From Prostheceraeus crozeri (taxonomy: Eukaryota > Platyhelminthes > Polycladida > Euryleptidae), in assembly GCA_907163375.1 (NCBI GenBank), contig CAJQUW010002155.1, forward strand, positions 1 through 64,000: a stretch of 64,000 bases of DNA, in the 5' to 3' direction. The notes below the pieces were generated by a model. The model saw only the letters and a list, made by a program, of their open reading frames with translations. It did not search any database and was not told where the DNA came from. Of this stretch, positions 26,590-37,514 are shown piece by piece (position 1 is the stretch's first letter; every line of letters begins with the position of its first letter). The position numbers were made by a program, and so were the translations under genes.

Positions 26590-26807
26590 TGAGATGTCAG
26601 CAATTGAATTTTGAAAAATTTTCGGCAAAAGTCTTCCACAACTTTCAAAGTTCTGGCTAACTGGTAGGCAAAGTAGTCCTAATTAACTGTGTAAACGCGT
26701 CCGAAAACTATTCAGACCAATTTTCCTAAATTGCATGTCCTGTGCGAATGATTTGTTCAGATACGACCAGATAATAACTAATTATGTCCTGTAATGTAAA
26801 AATACTG

Positions 26808-27146
26808 CTAGAAAGATGCACTTCTGTATAAAATCTGGATAAAGCCCGCATTTAAGTGACACAAATAGAGGTCCGAAATAACAAAAGCATTGCGCAATTT
26901 GGATGGGGATGTATTTAAGGTACAAAGGAAAAAAACGAGTCGGATGAACTGTAAGTAGTGTTGTGAGCATATTTCAGAGGTTCCAAAACACCTTCTTTGA
27001 AATTTGAAATGACAGACAGAGTCATCCAGGCTCGTTCTTTTAAGGATAGTAGCATACAAAATCATCAAATGATTTTCAGAATTCGGAAAATCTCTGGAAA
27101 AAAATATGAAGTTATTTTTTTCATTGGTATTTTTAGTTGAAAACAT
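26808..27146 (-). CDS. Hypothetical 112-aa ORF, second copy
   Basis: Counterpart of 23693-24028 in the second duplication unit, one codon longer, with the same start and stop positions relative to the repeat. No domain is recognised. Confidence 0.2.
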   Translation of the reverse strand: MFSTKNTNEKNNFIFFSRDFPNSENHLMILYATILKRTSLDDSVCHFKFQRRCFGTSEICSQHYLQFIRLVFFLCTLNTSPSKLRNAFVISDLYLCHLNAGFIQILYRSASF

Positions 27147-27509
27147 TTTGCAAGGGAATTTATATAAATTGACAAATCAATCAATGAGTTCTTAGACAAT
27201 TTGTCCCCCCGACATATTGGTAGAAGGTGAAGAATAACTTAAGTACAGCATGGATAAGTATTCAAAGGGACAAGAAGTAAATGTTAGGACCGATCCATAA
27301 TACTTAAATTCATTTTAACTTATACAGTCCTCTTTGGACCTTCAAAACGAACCTTCGGAGAAAGAGAGAGAGATAGAGAGTGCTCATTCATGCGAAGTGT
27401 ATGCTCCTGAAGAATAAGTTCTGGTATAATGGGAAGAATAGATTCTGGTATAATTTGATTGAATGCAACACGTACATGGATGATATTATTTATAAATACC
27501 ACAATACGG

Positions 27510-28391
27510 GGCAATTCGGACACCTTTTCTAGATTTTTTGATATTTGCAGTCATTCACATTGATACTAGTGTCATAAAATTCTACATGAAACACGAAATG
27601 GACGTTATTGAAATTTGTCTGGATAATTTCTACGAGGACGAGCTAAAGAAAATGGGGTAATTCGGATACAAGTTCTATCATTCTTAAAGGACACAAATAG
27701 TGAAACCAAAATGAATAAACGTTAAAGAAAGTCTCTGTGCATTTGGCACACTCAAACAATGGATCAACACTTCCACCATTGCACCTTCCACAAAGCCACT
27801 CAGCACTCGTCACACATTGAATCCAGTCGGGTCCACTGGACTTCATGAATGCCACTGAGTAGCATGCACAAGTGTCATCTTCCTCACTTGAGGACGAAGA
27901 ACTTACAGGTTTTTCTTCGTCTTTCATAGGCTGTTACTTGATTGTCCTTGTCTGCGTCCTCAAATGTCTTCCAGGCCGTTTATCCTTTTCCTTTCCGGAT
28001 GACACTCTTCTCCCGTGTCTGAACATCTTCAGCTGTCAACTTCCTGCCATGCGTAATTGTCACAAATGAACAACTGACTTTTCAAACGTTTCTAGTGCTG
28101 TATCCAGGAGCCTGGATAGACAAGAAACCGCTATACTCGAGCGTCATGAAAAATATCGTAAAAATATAATTTTCACTTACTTTCGAAGTCTTGAGAACTA
28201 AATTATTGGTAGGCTAATTGAGAACTGAATACTTTCGAATATTGATAACAGTTCTTTCGTATCTATTGATTCCATCTGACTGATTGGTGCAATTTTAACT
28301 TTAGGAATTTTTTTTACTCCGGTAGAAAATATGTAGCAACTGGTATCTGGTGATTAAAGATGAAGAATGAGTCCGAATTACCCCATCTTGC
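27510..28391 (-). mobile_element. Deleted pogo/jerky-like transposon with PHD-like tail
   Basis: GGGGCAATTCGGAC at 27514 and its inverse GTCCGAATTACCCC at 28374 act as inverted ends about 0.88 kb apart; a further direct copy lies at 27652. On the minus strand, a HGRKLTAEDV-type segment (about 28030-28060) precedes a Ser/Glu-rich linker and a Cys-rich finger (27690-27870) with a WIQC...WLCGRC...C-x2-C pattern. Many invertebrate pogo/jerky DDE transposases end with such a tail and a PHD-like finger. The catalytic core is missing and frames are broken. Confidence 0.5.
27643..27927 (-). pseudogene. Transposase C-terminal PHD-like finger fragment
   Basis: A 94-codon frame: an acidic Ser-rich start, then a cysteine-rich region with CAC, WIQC, CGRC and CAKC motifs spaced like a PHD-type zinc finger. 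In pogo/jerky transposases this module follows the DDE domain. Here no DDE residues remain upstream in frame, so it is a leftover of a transposase, or less likely a host PHD exon. Confidence 0.4.
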
Positions 28392-29605
28392 TGATCGGGA
28401 GCGGGAATGAACAATTTCCCTTTCCCTAACATCGCCGAACTTATCACAGATATCGAATTAAGTTGGAAGGGCGTTTGATACAGAAGAAAGTTCACGTTGG
28501 AGGACGCTTGTTAAAAATCATGTCCTATTCACGTAACAGAACGTCTCAAGCGACCCACTTATTGTTCTTCAATTCAATTTTAATAAAGGGCCGTTGATAC
28601 TATGAATCTATAATGAAATCCAATCAATTTAATATTGCCAAATCTTATCTGTAACAGTAACCTAGTCAGTTAATTGCACACAATATATCTGTGCACCTTC
28701 ACGGTAGGACATTTTATCAGAGGAATCGAGCAATTCGTATTCAACGTCTACATTTCCGCTGCATTTTGCTGTTTTCCTGCCTTCTGCAACTTGCCTGAGA
28801 GACTGTTCTCCAAGCTCAAAAAGATTGAGCGGAGGGCACATCGGATACCCTGAGGACCGCCGGTGACAAGCTATGTGACAACCTATTCTTGCATCCAAAG
28901 ACGCCCATTTCCTCTGCAGCATTTTTCTACATCACCCATTAAGATCGAGGTTGAATCTGCCCATTATGCGGCCTAAAGCACGTTGCAAAAGACTTTCTTA
29001 ATAGCTTTCTCTTTTTTCATGTAATGTGCACATCGATTAATTTGAGACATAAAGATAATTCTATTCTATTGTGTGCTCTGCTATGAACTTCCAAAAACGA
29101 GTACTCATCTTAATTCTTGCATTCAGAGGATGATTAGGCATGATTTGATGAATAGTCAGAAAGGAATTCTTCTTGACAAAATAATCACGACTATCTTTGT
29201 CATGTACATGAAAAGATCCCGTTAAATGGAGAAGTTCCATCTCTCCGTATGCAACGTCGGAAATATTTACTTTTCATAGAAGCAACTAATTCGTGATGGA
29301 CTTTGTTTCTTCGATAGAGAATTTGGTGGAATGAGAATGAGTAAATGGCTAATAACTGAGGAATTTCAATGTTGAGATCCCACTGTTTGCAAAATCACGA
29401 ATTCATTGTAGAGTTGTAAAATGTCAATCACTGTGACGCAACACAGTGGCAACCCTACCTACTATATACTTGCTTGGATGTGATGCAAATACTACTTACT
29501 GAAATCAATAATAATACCGGCGGCACATCTAAGTAGTCACTTTTGTGTCCTTCACAATCAAATCAATTCATCGGATGTTTGCAGGCAGTCATCCTCTCTT
29601 ATGAT
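28392..29605. other. Gene-free stretch, nothing firmly recognised
   Basis: The 86-codon minus-strand frame at 28662-28922 has protein-like composition and a possible splice acceptor just inside its ATG. I could not match it to a family, so it is not called. Confidence 0.35.
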
Positions 29606-30064
29606 TACCGTAAATTCTATAATAAACGCCCGGGGGCGTTAATTACATCTTTGAATTTTTAAGGGGCGTCTATTTTAGAGGGGCGCTAAATATAGAGGGG
29701 GCGTTAATTAACTATCACCATTACAATGTCATTTTATTTTGCCTCTAATTTTGCCTATAAATGTACAGTAGTATACCCTCTCTATCAGATTATTCACCAA
29801 CAATATTTCAAAATCAATTACCGGTATTATTCCTATTTTGCTATATACAGATGTAGCGCCTTCTATTGAAATTATGCCTTTCCTGTTTCCTGTATGTATA
29901 TCAAAAACAAAACTATCGAAATTCTAAAGAAACTTATAATGAATCTGAATCTGAATGACAAATGCTTTCATCAGATGAACTTACCACATTTTTTATATCA
30001 ATTGGAGTTTGGATGGTCCTTGCAAGCTTCACAGAATCAATTTCGATACCCAGCTCCTTGATTA

Positions 30065-30473
30065 CGTGATTTTAGCTATCATCTGATCCATCTAAGCTGG
30101 ATGTCAGCCCATATACAACAAAAGATCTCTTCATGAGATCGTTGCTGAGACTATCCCATGCCTTGACTACCCATTCCAACAGTAAGCGTTTCGTAGGTGC
30201 TCGCGGATTTCCGGCGGCAGTCTTGTTGTTTTCCTTGCAGCCAATATCTTACACCCAATCTTCATGTAATGACGCATAGGCTTCCTTAAAAGGTTTGTTC
30301 CAGGAGACATATGGGGCCTGAAGCAGGCTGGTGCAACCACCGGGTATCATCGCAACATCCGCGTACATTTTCTTTGAGCTCGACTTTACAGCAGTGGTCT
30401 TGTGGGCCGATACGCACCCCAAGCCAATAGGCGCCTTCCAAACGCTAACGTTCCCCAACATTTTGATAGCCAT
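30065..30473 (-). pseudogene. pogo transposase, C-terminal DDE-domain remnant
   Basis: The frame carries DVAMIPGGCTSLLQAP followed by NKPFK and HEDW, the segment around and after the second catalytic Asp in DDE_1 (pogo/Tigger/jerky) transposases. A stop follows at the position of HEDWV. After it, the translation continues recognisably (AGNPRAPTKR, EWVVKAWDSL, then a SLDGSDD motif at about 30080-30100), so the stop is a later mutation. The upstream part with the first catalytic Asp is missing. Confidence 0.65.
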
Positions 30474-30575
30474 TCAATAGTTGTCATCTCATTCATCCAG
30501 CCGTTTTTTGACACGACGAGAAAGATAGGTCACGTTTTTCATCGTCTGGAGTATTCTCAAATAGTTCTAGAGCTT

Positions 30576-30953
30576 TCACTTGGATCGTTTTCCGGCTAAC
30601 TTGTAAGCTGCGGATCTTCGTTCCGATATCCAATCGCTTAATGCTTCATCCAATTTCTCCCACTTAAGCGGTCGTCCAGCTCCCGGTAATCGTTTCACTT
30701 TCCCACCGTTCTTAATTGATCTCAGTTTGTTCTCCATCTGACACCATTCACGTACTCGCTTAACAGCGACATTATGCACTCGTCCCGCATTCTTCTTTGA
30801 TGTCTTCTTGGCTGTCAGAATAACTGCTCTCTTTTGGTCAACTGTGTACGCCTTCTTCTGTGGAAGCACGTTGATAACCGTTGACAAAATGAGGCTGTTT
30901 GTTTTATGAACACTCTGCTTATACTCGAAAATTGATGCAAACCGATCTACCAA
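30576..30953 (-). pseudogene. pogo transposase, N-terminal HTH remnant
   Basis: The frame contains a Psq/CENP-B-like N-terminal region: KKAYTVDQKRAVI, then AVKRVREWCQME, then LPGAGRPLKWEKLDEALSDWI leading into a second helix-turn-helix. This is the DNA-binding half of pogo-type transposases, which would recognise the element's own ends. The frame has no ATG at its beginning and loses similarity after SERRS, where a frame break or deletion separates it from the DDE part. Confidence 0.65.
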
Positions 30954-31228
30954 TAACAGTGCATTCGTGAGTCACCTGCTTGTTCCCTTTAGTCTTTGAC
31001 CTTGTAAAATCGACTGACAGCGTAGCGGTTGTGATTTCCTTCATTCGGTGAATGTGAGACTGAGATTGCTATGCATGACACGTGAGCGATTTTGCCCTGT
31101 GATTTTGAAATAATACGGGGGGCGCTAATTTTAGAGGGGGCGTTTATTACCTTAAACAAATTTTAGGGAGGTGTTTAGATTAGAGGGGCGTTAATTTAGA
31201 GTGGGCGCTTAATATAGAATTTACGGTA

Positions 31229-34200
31229 TATTTGAAGTTACTTAGACGTGTAGGATGCTGTCTCACGGAAGCATTGAAGTGTTTACTTCCACATTTTCAT
31301 ATACAAATCAGTCTCATCAATCTCATTGCGTACTACTAAGTAGCTTTTCAGAGCTTTCAATGAATTTAGCTTCGTGAATAATTGTCATCAAGGGGATGTA
31401 TAGACCAGAATCGTTGGAATTTCAAAAATAAGTAATTTTGGATGTTGAATTGCTATTCATTGTGTGAAGATAAAGGAGGTCGATCAAATAAATGCAAAGT
31501 TCACACACGAAATCAATTGCAACATGAATTTCATGTGATTCCGAGGATTGCTGTAGAAGTTGAGGAACCCCTCCATATCAATGCACCTCAGAGTCCGGTA
31601 TGGATAGGATAAGCACAGTGGCAATTTGTCGGGACACGTAAATTCTGTCTATTTGTACTCCTGACGCAAAGAGATGGATTTGGCTGTCGCTGTTACTTTA
31701 GAGGTGACGCGGTTCTATCTCAGTCATTGTATTTAATGGTAGAGAGATGTGATTCGCCAAGTGCATGCACTGTGTCGGGAAAAGGGAACACACGACCTAC
31801 CGTTGTCACATTGAAGTCTGAACATCTGCCAAGTGAACAGTGCATATCTTTGACTCAATATTTTTCTCTGATAAATTCGTCAAATGGAAATAAGATGCCA
31901 TAGACCAAAGTGGCCATTTATAAAATATATTCATTACCATTCCGTATAGTCTCGAGGAGAGAAATTCAACCCACATTATACGAATGTTCCTGAAAGCGGA
32001 CGCCTTTGTACGCTGTCATTATCTATCTTTAACAACCAAACGTGCAGTGATTTTTGATGCTTTGTATTAACCCTTCATTACCCGTGGGGATTCGGAGAGC
32101 AAAATAGCTGGAGTAACGAATAAAAAGTCCATTAATATCTCTTCACCATTTGTACGAGTATATAAACAACAACAAATACATAGATTCAGAAATTCCATAA
32201 CTCCATATTATGTATGCGCATACGTGTTCATGATCGAAATTCTGGCAAATGATCTTTACATAGAAAATACTACAATATTAGTATAACAGCCGTCTCCTTC
32301 TACGGACTCTGGGCATGACGACCCATTCGGCATCAGCAAAAAATCATGAAATTTAAGAATTCATGGATTAGTAATGATCCGACAATATCGTCTTTCCAAT
32401 TTAATGAAGATCTTCAGCGACTGTGGCTGTTTTGCAACAATCCAATCTTTTTGCCATGTCCGTATTCATGCTCTTTTGATGTTTGCAGTTGATTCATGCT
32501 TTCATTTTCATTTCAAAGTTATGCATCTTTCAATCACAGGGAACATACACTCTTAGGACTGCGAGCAATATGTTGTCACTCACAAATGAATTGGATTTTC
32601 TATGCACGCACTAGAAAAGTTCTTTGATGATAAAGTCATTTCTAAAATAGTAGATGTAACTTTAAGACATGCTTCAGGCAATCAAAGTTATCTTTTCAAA
32701 GTAATGAATTTAATTTTGCTTTTGATGTTCTCATAACTTGTGGATTAGTTCCCCTTCCCAGAGAAAATTTGAAGATGAAGGTAGCTGCATTCACGGTAAA
32801 CAAGAAATCGAACCGATGAGATATACATTAGGCAGACAGAGAGTACATCTCGCATGATAATTGATGCTAAAAAGTTCGACCACTGATACAGAGACTTAAA
32901 GTCCTAAGGATGCTCAACCACGTTTCTCTGCACAATCTGTAGGAATGGTCGGAGATTAATATCCTAGTCGAGCAGCTGAAATTACTATCAACAAAACAGC
33001 TGCTCCATTCTAGTCCCAATAACTTGAAGCAAAAACTCGGATTTCTTTGGTTTAGCACATAGAAATCCGACACTCTATAACAAGAAAGGACTAGAACGGC
33101 CATACTCTACGAAAACAATAAAACGTGTTGATGGACATGTGGCCACAAAATTTCTTGCTAACATTAGCAGTGCGAGACTACTCTTCCTTAATTTGGGCAC
33201 GACTTTCTTATTCTTTTTAATATGTAGATTGTCACCCAACGTCAGTAAAACGACAATTCCTAAGTTGTATCTCCAGTCATCTTGCAAGTTACGTCAAACA
33301 TCGTGAAATACCATTTTTTTTGTGTAGATCCTTGTACTTCCGAGTTTCTTATACTCAATAACGCAATGATCCAGCATGCATTTGGGAAGTCAAAATGAGA
33401 TTTGCAATATTTATAATTATGATAGCACTTTAAGGTTACAGACGATGAAAGCGTCATGACAACCAATGTTATTGTTGCAGATAAACAAATAGACTATACA
33501 GATCAGGAAATGAGATTCAAAGAATTTATATTACAAAGCTGATCATAAGAAATCTGACCATCTAAATTACGCTGAAGTCAATTTATTATCATGCATTCTA
33601 ATCATAGAGCAAATATATTGAGTGGTGACTCCGCATGCCGAGTGGAGACTCCGCATGTATTAAATCCCCAATGTGTATACACTTTCGATTTCATTAAATG
33701 AACTCGTGGGAGATACAGTCTGGAATTGTTTCCAAATGTGAGATATGCATATTTATGAAGCTTTGAAGAAACTACAACGGAATCAACTGATCACGATAGT
33801 ATAAAGCAGAAGGAAATAATATTATTTTACAGATTGTCCGTGTCATGACAGTCTTGAAGAGGTAAGAGAGAAGGCTATTGCCTTCATGCTGAACCTCAAG
33901 AGAATCTTCTTAAGCGTGATCATATGAAAAGCAACCTGCCACCGTACAGCAAAATAACAGAATCAAAGACAATGATTTCAGTTGACTTTGAAAGATGTAA
34001 ATGGGTTCACATCACTATTCAGATTCTAGAAATGAAACATGAATTTAGTGAATCATAAAATCATGCCGGTGAAAATTAAGTGAGAAACTTAAAATTTCAG
34101 CCAAGAGAGCACGAATAATATCGTGACTTTTTCATGAAGACATTCATTATAATGCAATTCATGAAATTCCCTTCATAATTAGCTTGATTTCCGCTTAGTT

Positions 34201-34559
34201 ATGATCCTTATTATCAAATATTCATTCCTTTTGATATCCAACTTGTTTCATACTACTTATTTAGTAGAGTCATCTCGGTAGTATATAACTTGGCAAATTT
34301 TGACTTTTTTCAAAGGTGCTCAAATAAATTTTTGCCACGGGAACGCAATCTCCGCAAAAAACTGAATATTTTCATACAAAATTGTTTACTGTATACAGAT
34401 GTTTTCTGAGTCGACACTCTACCTATATATCCCTACTCTATGATTCTAATGGTCAGGGAACAAAGACATGTCATTGCTAGTTGTTTTGTTTTGAACCTTC
34501 GTTCACTTTACATGTTGTCTGTGTACTTTAGCGGCTATGTTACTTTGGCTTTCACCTAG
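31229..34559. other. Gene-free stretch, nothing recognised
   Basis: About 3.3 kb with only short frames. Isolated piggyBac-like terminal sequences occur at 31589-31605 (GTATGGATAGGAT) and 32068-32082 (TTAACCCTTCATTACC) without detectable partners. Confidence 0.4.
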
Positions 34560-35110
34560 TTTCTATTTCTATGTTCGTATCATGTCGCATGAGAATTTTG
34601 CATCCTTCGATTTACAGTGATTGCCTTGTTGATATCGCTGGTCGTCTGGATAGTACCTTCCGAGTCTCTCAAAAAGAAGCGATCGATGCTGTCTTTGCAC
34701 TTCTGGTTTCTCGACTTCGATGTCTTGAAAATCAGTTTCTTTAGATTCCAATTTCTCATACATATTTTACATGCTTCTTTCTTTACACTGGCTACCGTCT
34801 GCTTAGCATATTTCTTGGCTTGTTAGTAGATTCTCTCTATCCGCCTCAAGATTGGAGGTTTTCCACTTCTAACCTCTTAAGCTTCTTAGCAGCCTTGAAT
34901 GCATCTTGAATCTCGTTCGTCAAGCACCAGGACTTAGGTTCCGCAGAACTCCACCGCGAGGATATTTGCAGCTTCCTGGCAACTAACAGCAGCCTCCATA
35001 CTCCCCAACGTAAGGCCCGAAAATTCTCTGCTGTCTCCTAGCCAGCTAACTTCCACCACTTGATGTTCCCATCTGCTTGCGTTTGCTCTAGTTTCGCCAG
35101 CGCTGCTGAC
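34560..35110 (-). pseudogene. Probable LINE ORF2 fragment (pre-RT linker)
   Basis: Minus-strand translation in shifting frames gives a basic, tryptophan-containing stretch with AKKYAKQTV, then a segment with FKTSKSRNQ and FFLRDSEGTI. This is reminiscent of the linker between the endonuclease and reverse-transcriptase domains of non-LTR elements. Multiple stops and frame changes mean it is dead. The match is by general pattern only. Confidence 0.3.
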
Positions 35111-35469
35111 CTATTTGACTATAGGCTCATGCTGTGGAGCAGTATGCTCATTGGTGATCACTTCGCATTTTTGCAGTCCTCTTAGTTTTTCAGATGATAT
35201 TAAATGGACATGAATAATTTATATAAAATGACAATTTCTATTGCTATCGTATTCTACAAAGCAGCTACTTTCTTTCCATCTGTTCTTTTCAAGTTGTACT
35301 TGCACTGTCACCGTGGGGACGTCAGTTTGTAAATCAAACCGTTGTCTTTCGAGTTATTTAGTTGACGGCTTAATATTTTCACTCATTTTCGTGATAAAGC
35401 TGTCGGTGGATGGCAGATATGATGGGGAGGATGGCAAAAAAGTTGAAATAACTGACAGTAATGGATAAA
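35111..35469. other. Left flank of the Polinton, nothing recognised
   Basis: No domain or RNA feature. The target duplication of the Polinton could not be identified because the right end is ambiguous. Confidence 0.4.
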
Positions 35470-36076
35470 AGACCGTTCCAGCACACCATAAAATCAAAAA
35501 AATTAGTACTTTTAAAAACGACATAAATTTATGAATTTAGTCCCTTTTTCAGGTTTTTAAGACCTAAATTCATGAATTTAGTCCATTCAAAAAGTACCAT
35601 TTTATCAAAAAATGGCATTTTTAAAAACGACATAAATTCATGAATTTGAACCCTTTTTCAGGTTATGAAGACCTAAATTCATAAATTTGGGCGTTTTTAA
35701 AAATACCCAATTTTCAAACTTTTCAAAATCTCAAATTTGTGATTATGACATTTTTCATTGCTTAAATCATGACCGTTCTAGGACACCGAAAATCATAAAA
35801 GTTGAGAATTTCAAAATTTGAGAATTACAATTTTCTTGCTTAAATCATGACCGTTCCAGGACACCGAAAATCATAAAAGTTGAGAATTTCAAATTCATGA
35901 ATTTTATCCATCTTTCAGGTTTTTAAAATATATCATGTGACTAAAAATATTTCTTTAAAAATGGAAGAAACAAAAGTGGAAGGAACTTCAGAAATGGAAG
36001 GAACAAAAATGGAAGGAACTTCAGAAATGGAAGAAACAAAAGTGGAAGGAACCTCAAGAATATATCCTTCGTTATC
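35470..36076 (+). repeat. Left terminal (inverted) repeat of the Polinton
   Basis: The region begins AGACCGTTCCAG, in keeping with the AG start of Polinton ends. It contains two 118-bp-spaced copies of a block from AAAAACGACATAAATT to GACCTAAATTCAT (35513 and 35632). It also has two 78-bp-spaced copies of a TTAAATCATGACCGTTC block (35762 and 35840). The inner part (about 35930-36076) matches the right end in inverse orientation, including the coding start ATGGAAGAAACAAAAGTGGA. The outer part has no counterpart at the right end. Confidence 0.7.
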
Positions 36077-36173
36077 TCAATTAAACTTTTACGGAGCAGC
36101 GTGTCTTCTTTCTTTCTTTCTCTCTCTCTCTCTCTCGTTCCTGTCTGTTACAGGAATATTGTATTCACAATGA
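35961..36173 (+). pseudogene. Terminal-repeat copy of the membrane-protein N-terminus
   Basis: The ATG at 35961, preceded by TTTAAAA, begins three 11-residue repeats of the type MEETKVEGTSE, followed by RIYPSLS. The same start is used by the two-TM protein at the right end (start 52694, 1.5 repeats). After RIYPSLS the similarity stops at the inner boundary of the inverted repeat, and this frame runs on into unrelated hydrophobic sequence over a CT microsatellite (36103-36136). It is best read as a by-product of the inverted repeat, though the 70-codon frame is open. Confidence 0.5.
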
Positions 36174-36627
36174 CATGCATTCTTTAAAACAATTGCTTGT
36201 CTTCAATGAGAATAATTCCCATATGCTTTTAATAGAATGACCTTGAACGCTAATGGAAAAATACACCAACTATCGAACCATGTCGACAGCTTTATCGACA
36301 AACTTTCTGACATCGGCGCGACAGTTGGTGTATTTTTCCATTCAAGCAATGTCGCATGAATGATTGTTATGGAAACCAAAACGAAGAGAAATTCTCATTC
36401 ATTAATTCATCCTCTCTCTCTCATATGTCCATTGTCTTTAGATTGTACTTGTTCTTTTGTTCCCATAGTGTAAATGGAATTTCACAACCCGCATTGAAGG
36501 GAAAATTAACGTTGTATTTGCGCTTGAAGGACGTTACTTTAAAAGGGTGTGCAGTTTATTGAATTCACTTTCTTGCAAACCAGTTACATTGAAAATTGCA
36601 GTTGTCTGTTTGTGCTGTTATTTTACA
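36077..36627. other. Intergenic region with a CT microsatellite and hairpin
   Basis: Contains a (CT)n tract (36103-36136) and a 20-bp inverted repeat. AATGGAAAAATACACCAACT at 36252-36271 has its exact complement at 36323-36342, around a 51-base loop. No gene is seen. The hairpin sits about 780 bp from the left end and could be regulatory or a fold-back insertion. Confidence 0.6.
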
Positions 36628-37041
36628 ATGGTAGGAAATCAAGAACGCGATTTACGGTTGGAAATGAAAAAGCGGAGACTTACTGACGTAACAAGACAGA
36701 TAGCCAGACTCCAACCACGGAGTAAAATATTTTCTCACATAAATATGAATGACATTTTTCATAATCTGGGTGACTCACATGTCAATTATGCAATTGATAA
36801 AAGAATATTGAACTTAATAGAACGCAGAAAGCAGGCGTACATTTCATTGCAAAGAACTTTATTGCAAGAGGAAGATGAAGTTTTAATTGAAGAAACTCGC
36901 CAACGACCATCGTCCATCGTCCAACGTCCATTTAATCCACCAAGTTATGAGCAGGTTCTTTTACAAATGGAGGAAGAACGCACAGCGCAACAACCAACAC
37001 ATGCGACGCCCTCACATGCACCACCATCAGGAGAAAACTGA
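36628..37041 (+). CDS. PPxY-containing small Polinton protein
   Basis: Unrecognised 137-residue protein. The first ATG of the open frame is at 36628. It is basic and probably helical through residues 1-80 (MVGNQERDLRLEMKKRR at the start, many Arg/Lys/Glu), with an acidic patch EEDE near 81-84. A proline-rich tail follows with PPSY at residues 104-107 and PTHATPSHAPP at 123-133. PPxY motifs recruit Nedd4-type ubiquitin ligases and ESCRT; adenovirus protein VI uses a PPSY motif in this way. I infer a virion or trafficking role but see no homologous fold. It is the first plus-strand gene after the left repeat, upstream of the protease paralogue. Confidence 0.6.
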   Translation: MVGNQERDLRLEMKKRRLTDVTRQIARLQPRSKIFSHINMNDIFHNLGDSHVNYAIDKRILNLIERRKQAYISLQRTLLQEEDEVLIEETRQRPSSIVQRPFNPPSYEQVLLQMEEERTAQQPTHATPSHAPPSGEN

Positions 37042-37097
37042 ATTCATTCTTCAAGGGAAATAGTGATTTATTTGATGCTATTATTGTTTCATCTCCC

Positions 37098-37183
37098 AAA
37101 GTGCTATTGAATTTGTTGTATTATTTTAGTAAATCATCTCCAAAAGTGCTATTGAATTTGTTGTATTATTTTAGTAAATCATC
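37098..37183 (+). repeat. Two 45-bp direct repeats
   Basis: AAAGTGCTATTGAATTTG and the following bases up to AGTAAATCATC occur twice with a 45-bp period between the PPxY gene and the protease paralogue. No function is evident. Confidence 0.8.
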
Positions 37184-37223
37184 ACACCGTGTCAGCAAGT
37201 TATACATTTTTATTTCATTTAAA

Positions 37224-37482
37224 ATGAATGGTGAAAATCCGTCAGCTACACGTCACTTATCTCCTTCTGTGGGACTGAGTAATATAGGTGATATATGTCC
37301 TCAGGTTAATAACATGACTGAGTTCCAAAAAATATACAGCAAACAAAACCACATTAAATTTCGATTTAAATGAGATTGCTAAGCAATTGGGAATAAAGAA
37401 TTTTCACATATTGATGAGTAATGAATTACTATTGATAAAAGATGTGCGAAACACTAACACAATGCAACAATGTAACGTTTAA
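37224..37482 (+). pseudogene. Truncated, frameshifted protease paralogue
   Basis: The ATG at 37224 has the element's A-rich context (TTTAAAATG). After about 30 residues of its own N-terminus, the sequence resembles the start of the intact protease 0.4 kb downstream (EF-x-K-x-Y, then QLGIKNFHILM). A one-base frame change around 37345-37360 splits the similarity: the first frame stops at 37373, and the second continues the match up to TAA 37480-37482. Only the region equivalent to protease residues about 4-46 is present. The His, Asp and Cys catalytic segments are missing. This is a partial duplication of the protease gene. Confidence 0.7.
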
Positions 37483-37514
37483 ATTTAGATTAAATTAAAT
37501 AATTTCAAAATCGA

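Larger units (their letters stand above)
24206..27328 (+). repeat. 3.1-kb tandem duplication, unit 2
   Basis: The second unit runs from AGTTAATGAATAGGAG to TTATACAGT, after which the sequence departs from unit 1. Local extra bases relative to unit 1 include a short repeat near 24885-24905 and a duplicated ACTGAGTCAGCCAAA-like segment near 25975. The head-to-tail junction at 24206 indicates unequal exchange or replication slippage rather than two independent insertions. Confidence 0.9.
29606..31228. mobile_element. pogo-family transposon, internally deleted
   Basis: Inverted ends TACCGTAAATTCTATA (29606) and its inverse at 31213-31228 are flanked by TA, as in the Tc1/mariner-pogo superfamily. 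Repeated GGGGCGTTAATT and GGGGCGCTAAT blocks fill both subterminal regions. Inside, on the minus strand, are an N-terminal DNA-binding portion (30576-30953) and a C-terminal catalytic portion (30065-30473) of a pogo-type transposase, not joined by one open frame. The element is a decayed copy. Confidence 0.8.

Noticed and set aside
28662-28922. 86-codon minus-strand frame with protein-like composition, possible host exon
   Set aside because: Has a possible splice acceptor inside its first codons, but no family match and no neighbouring exons could be supported.
31589-32090. Isolated piggyBac-like terminal sequences (GTATGGATAGGAT and TTAACCCTTCATTACC)
   Set aside because: No inverse partner with a matching TTAA could be found within several kilobases.
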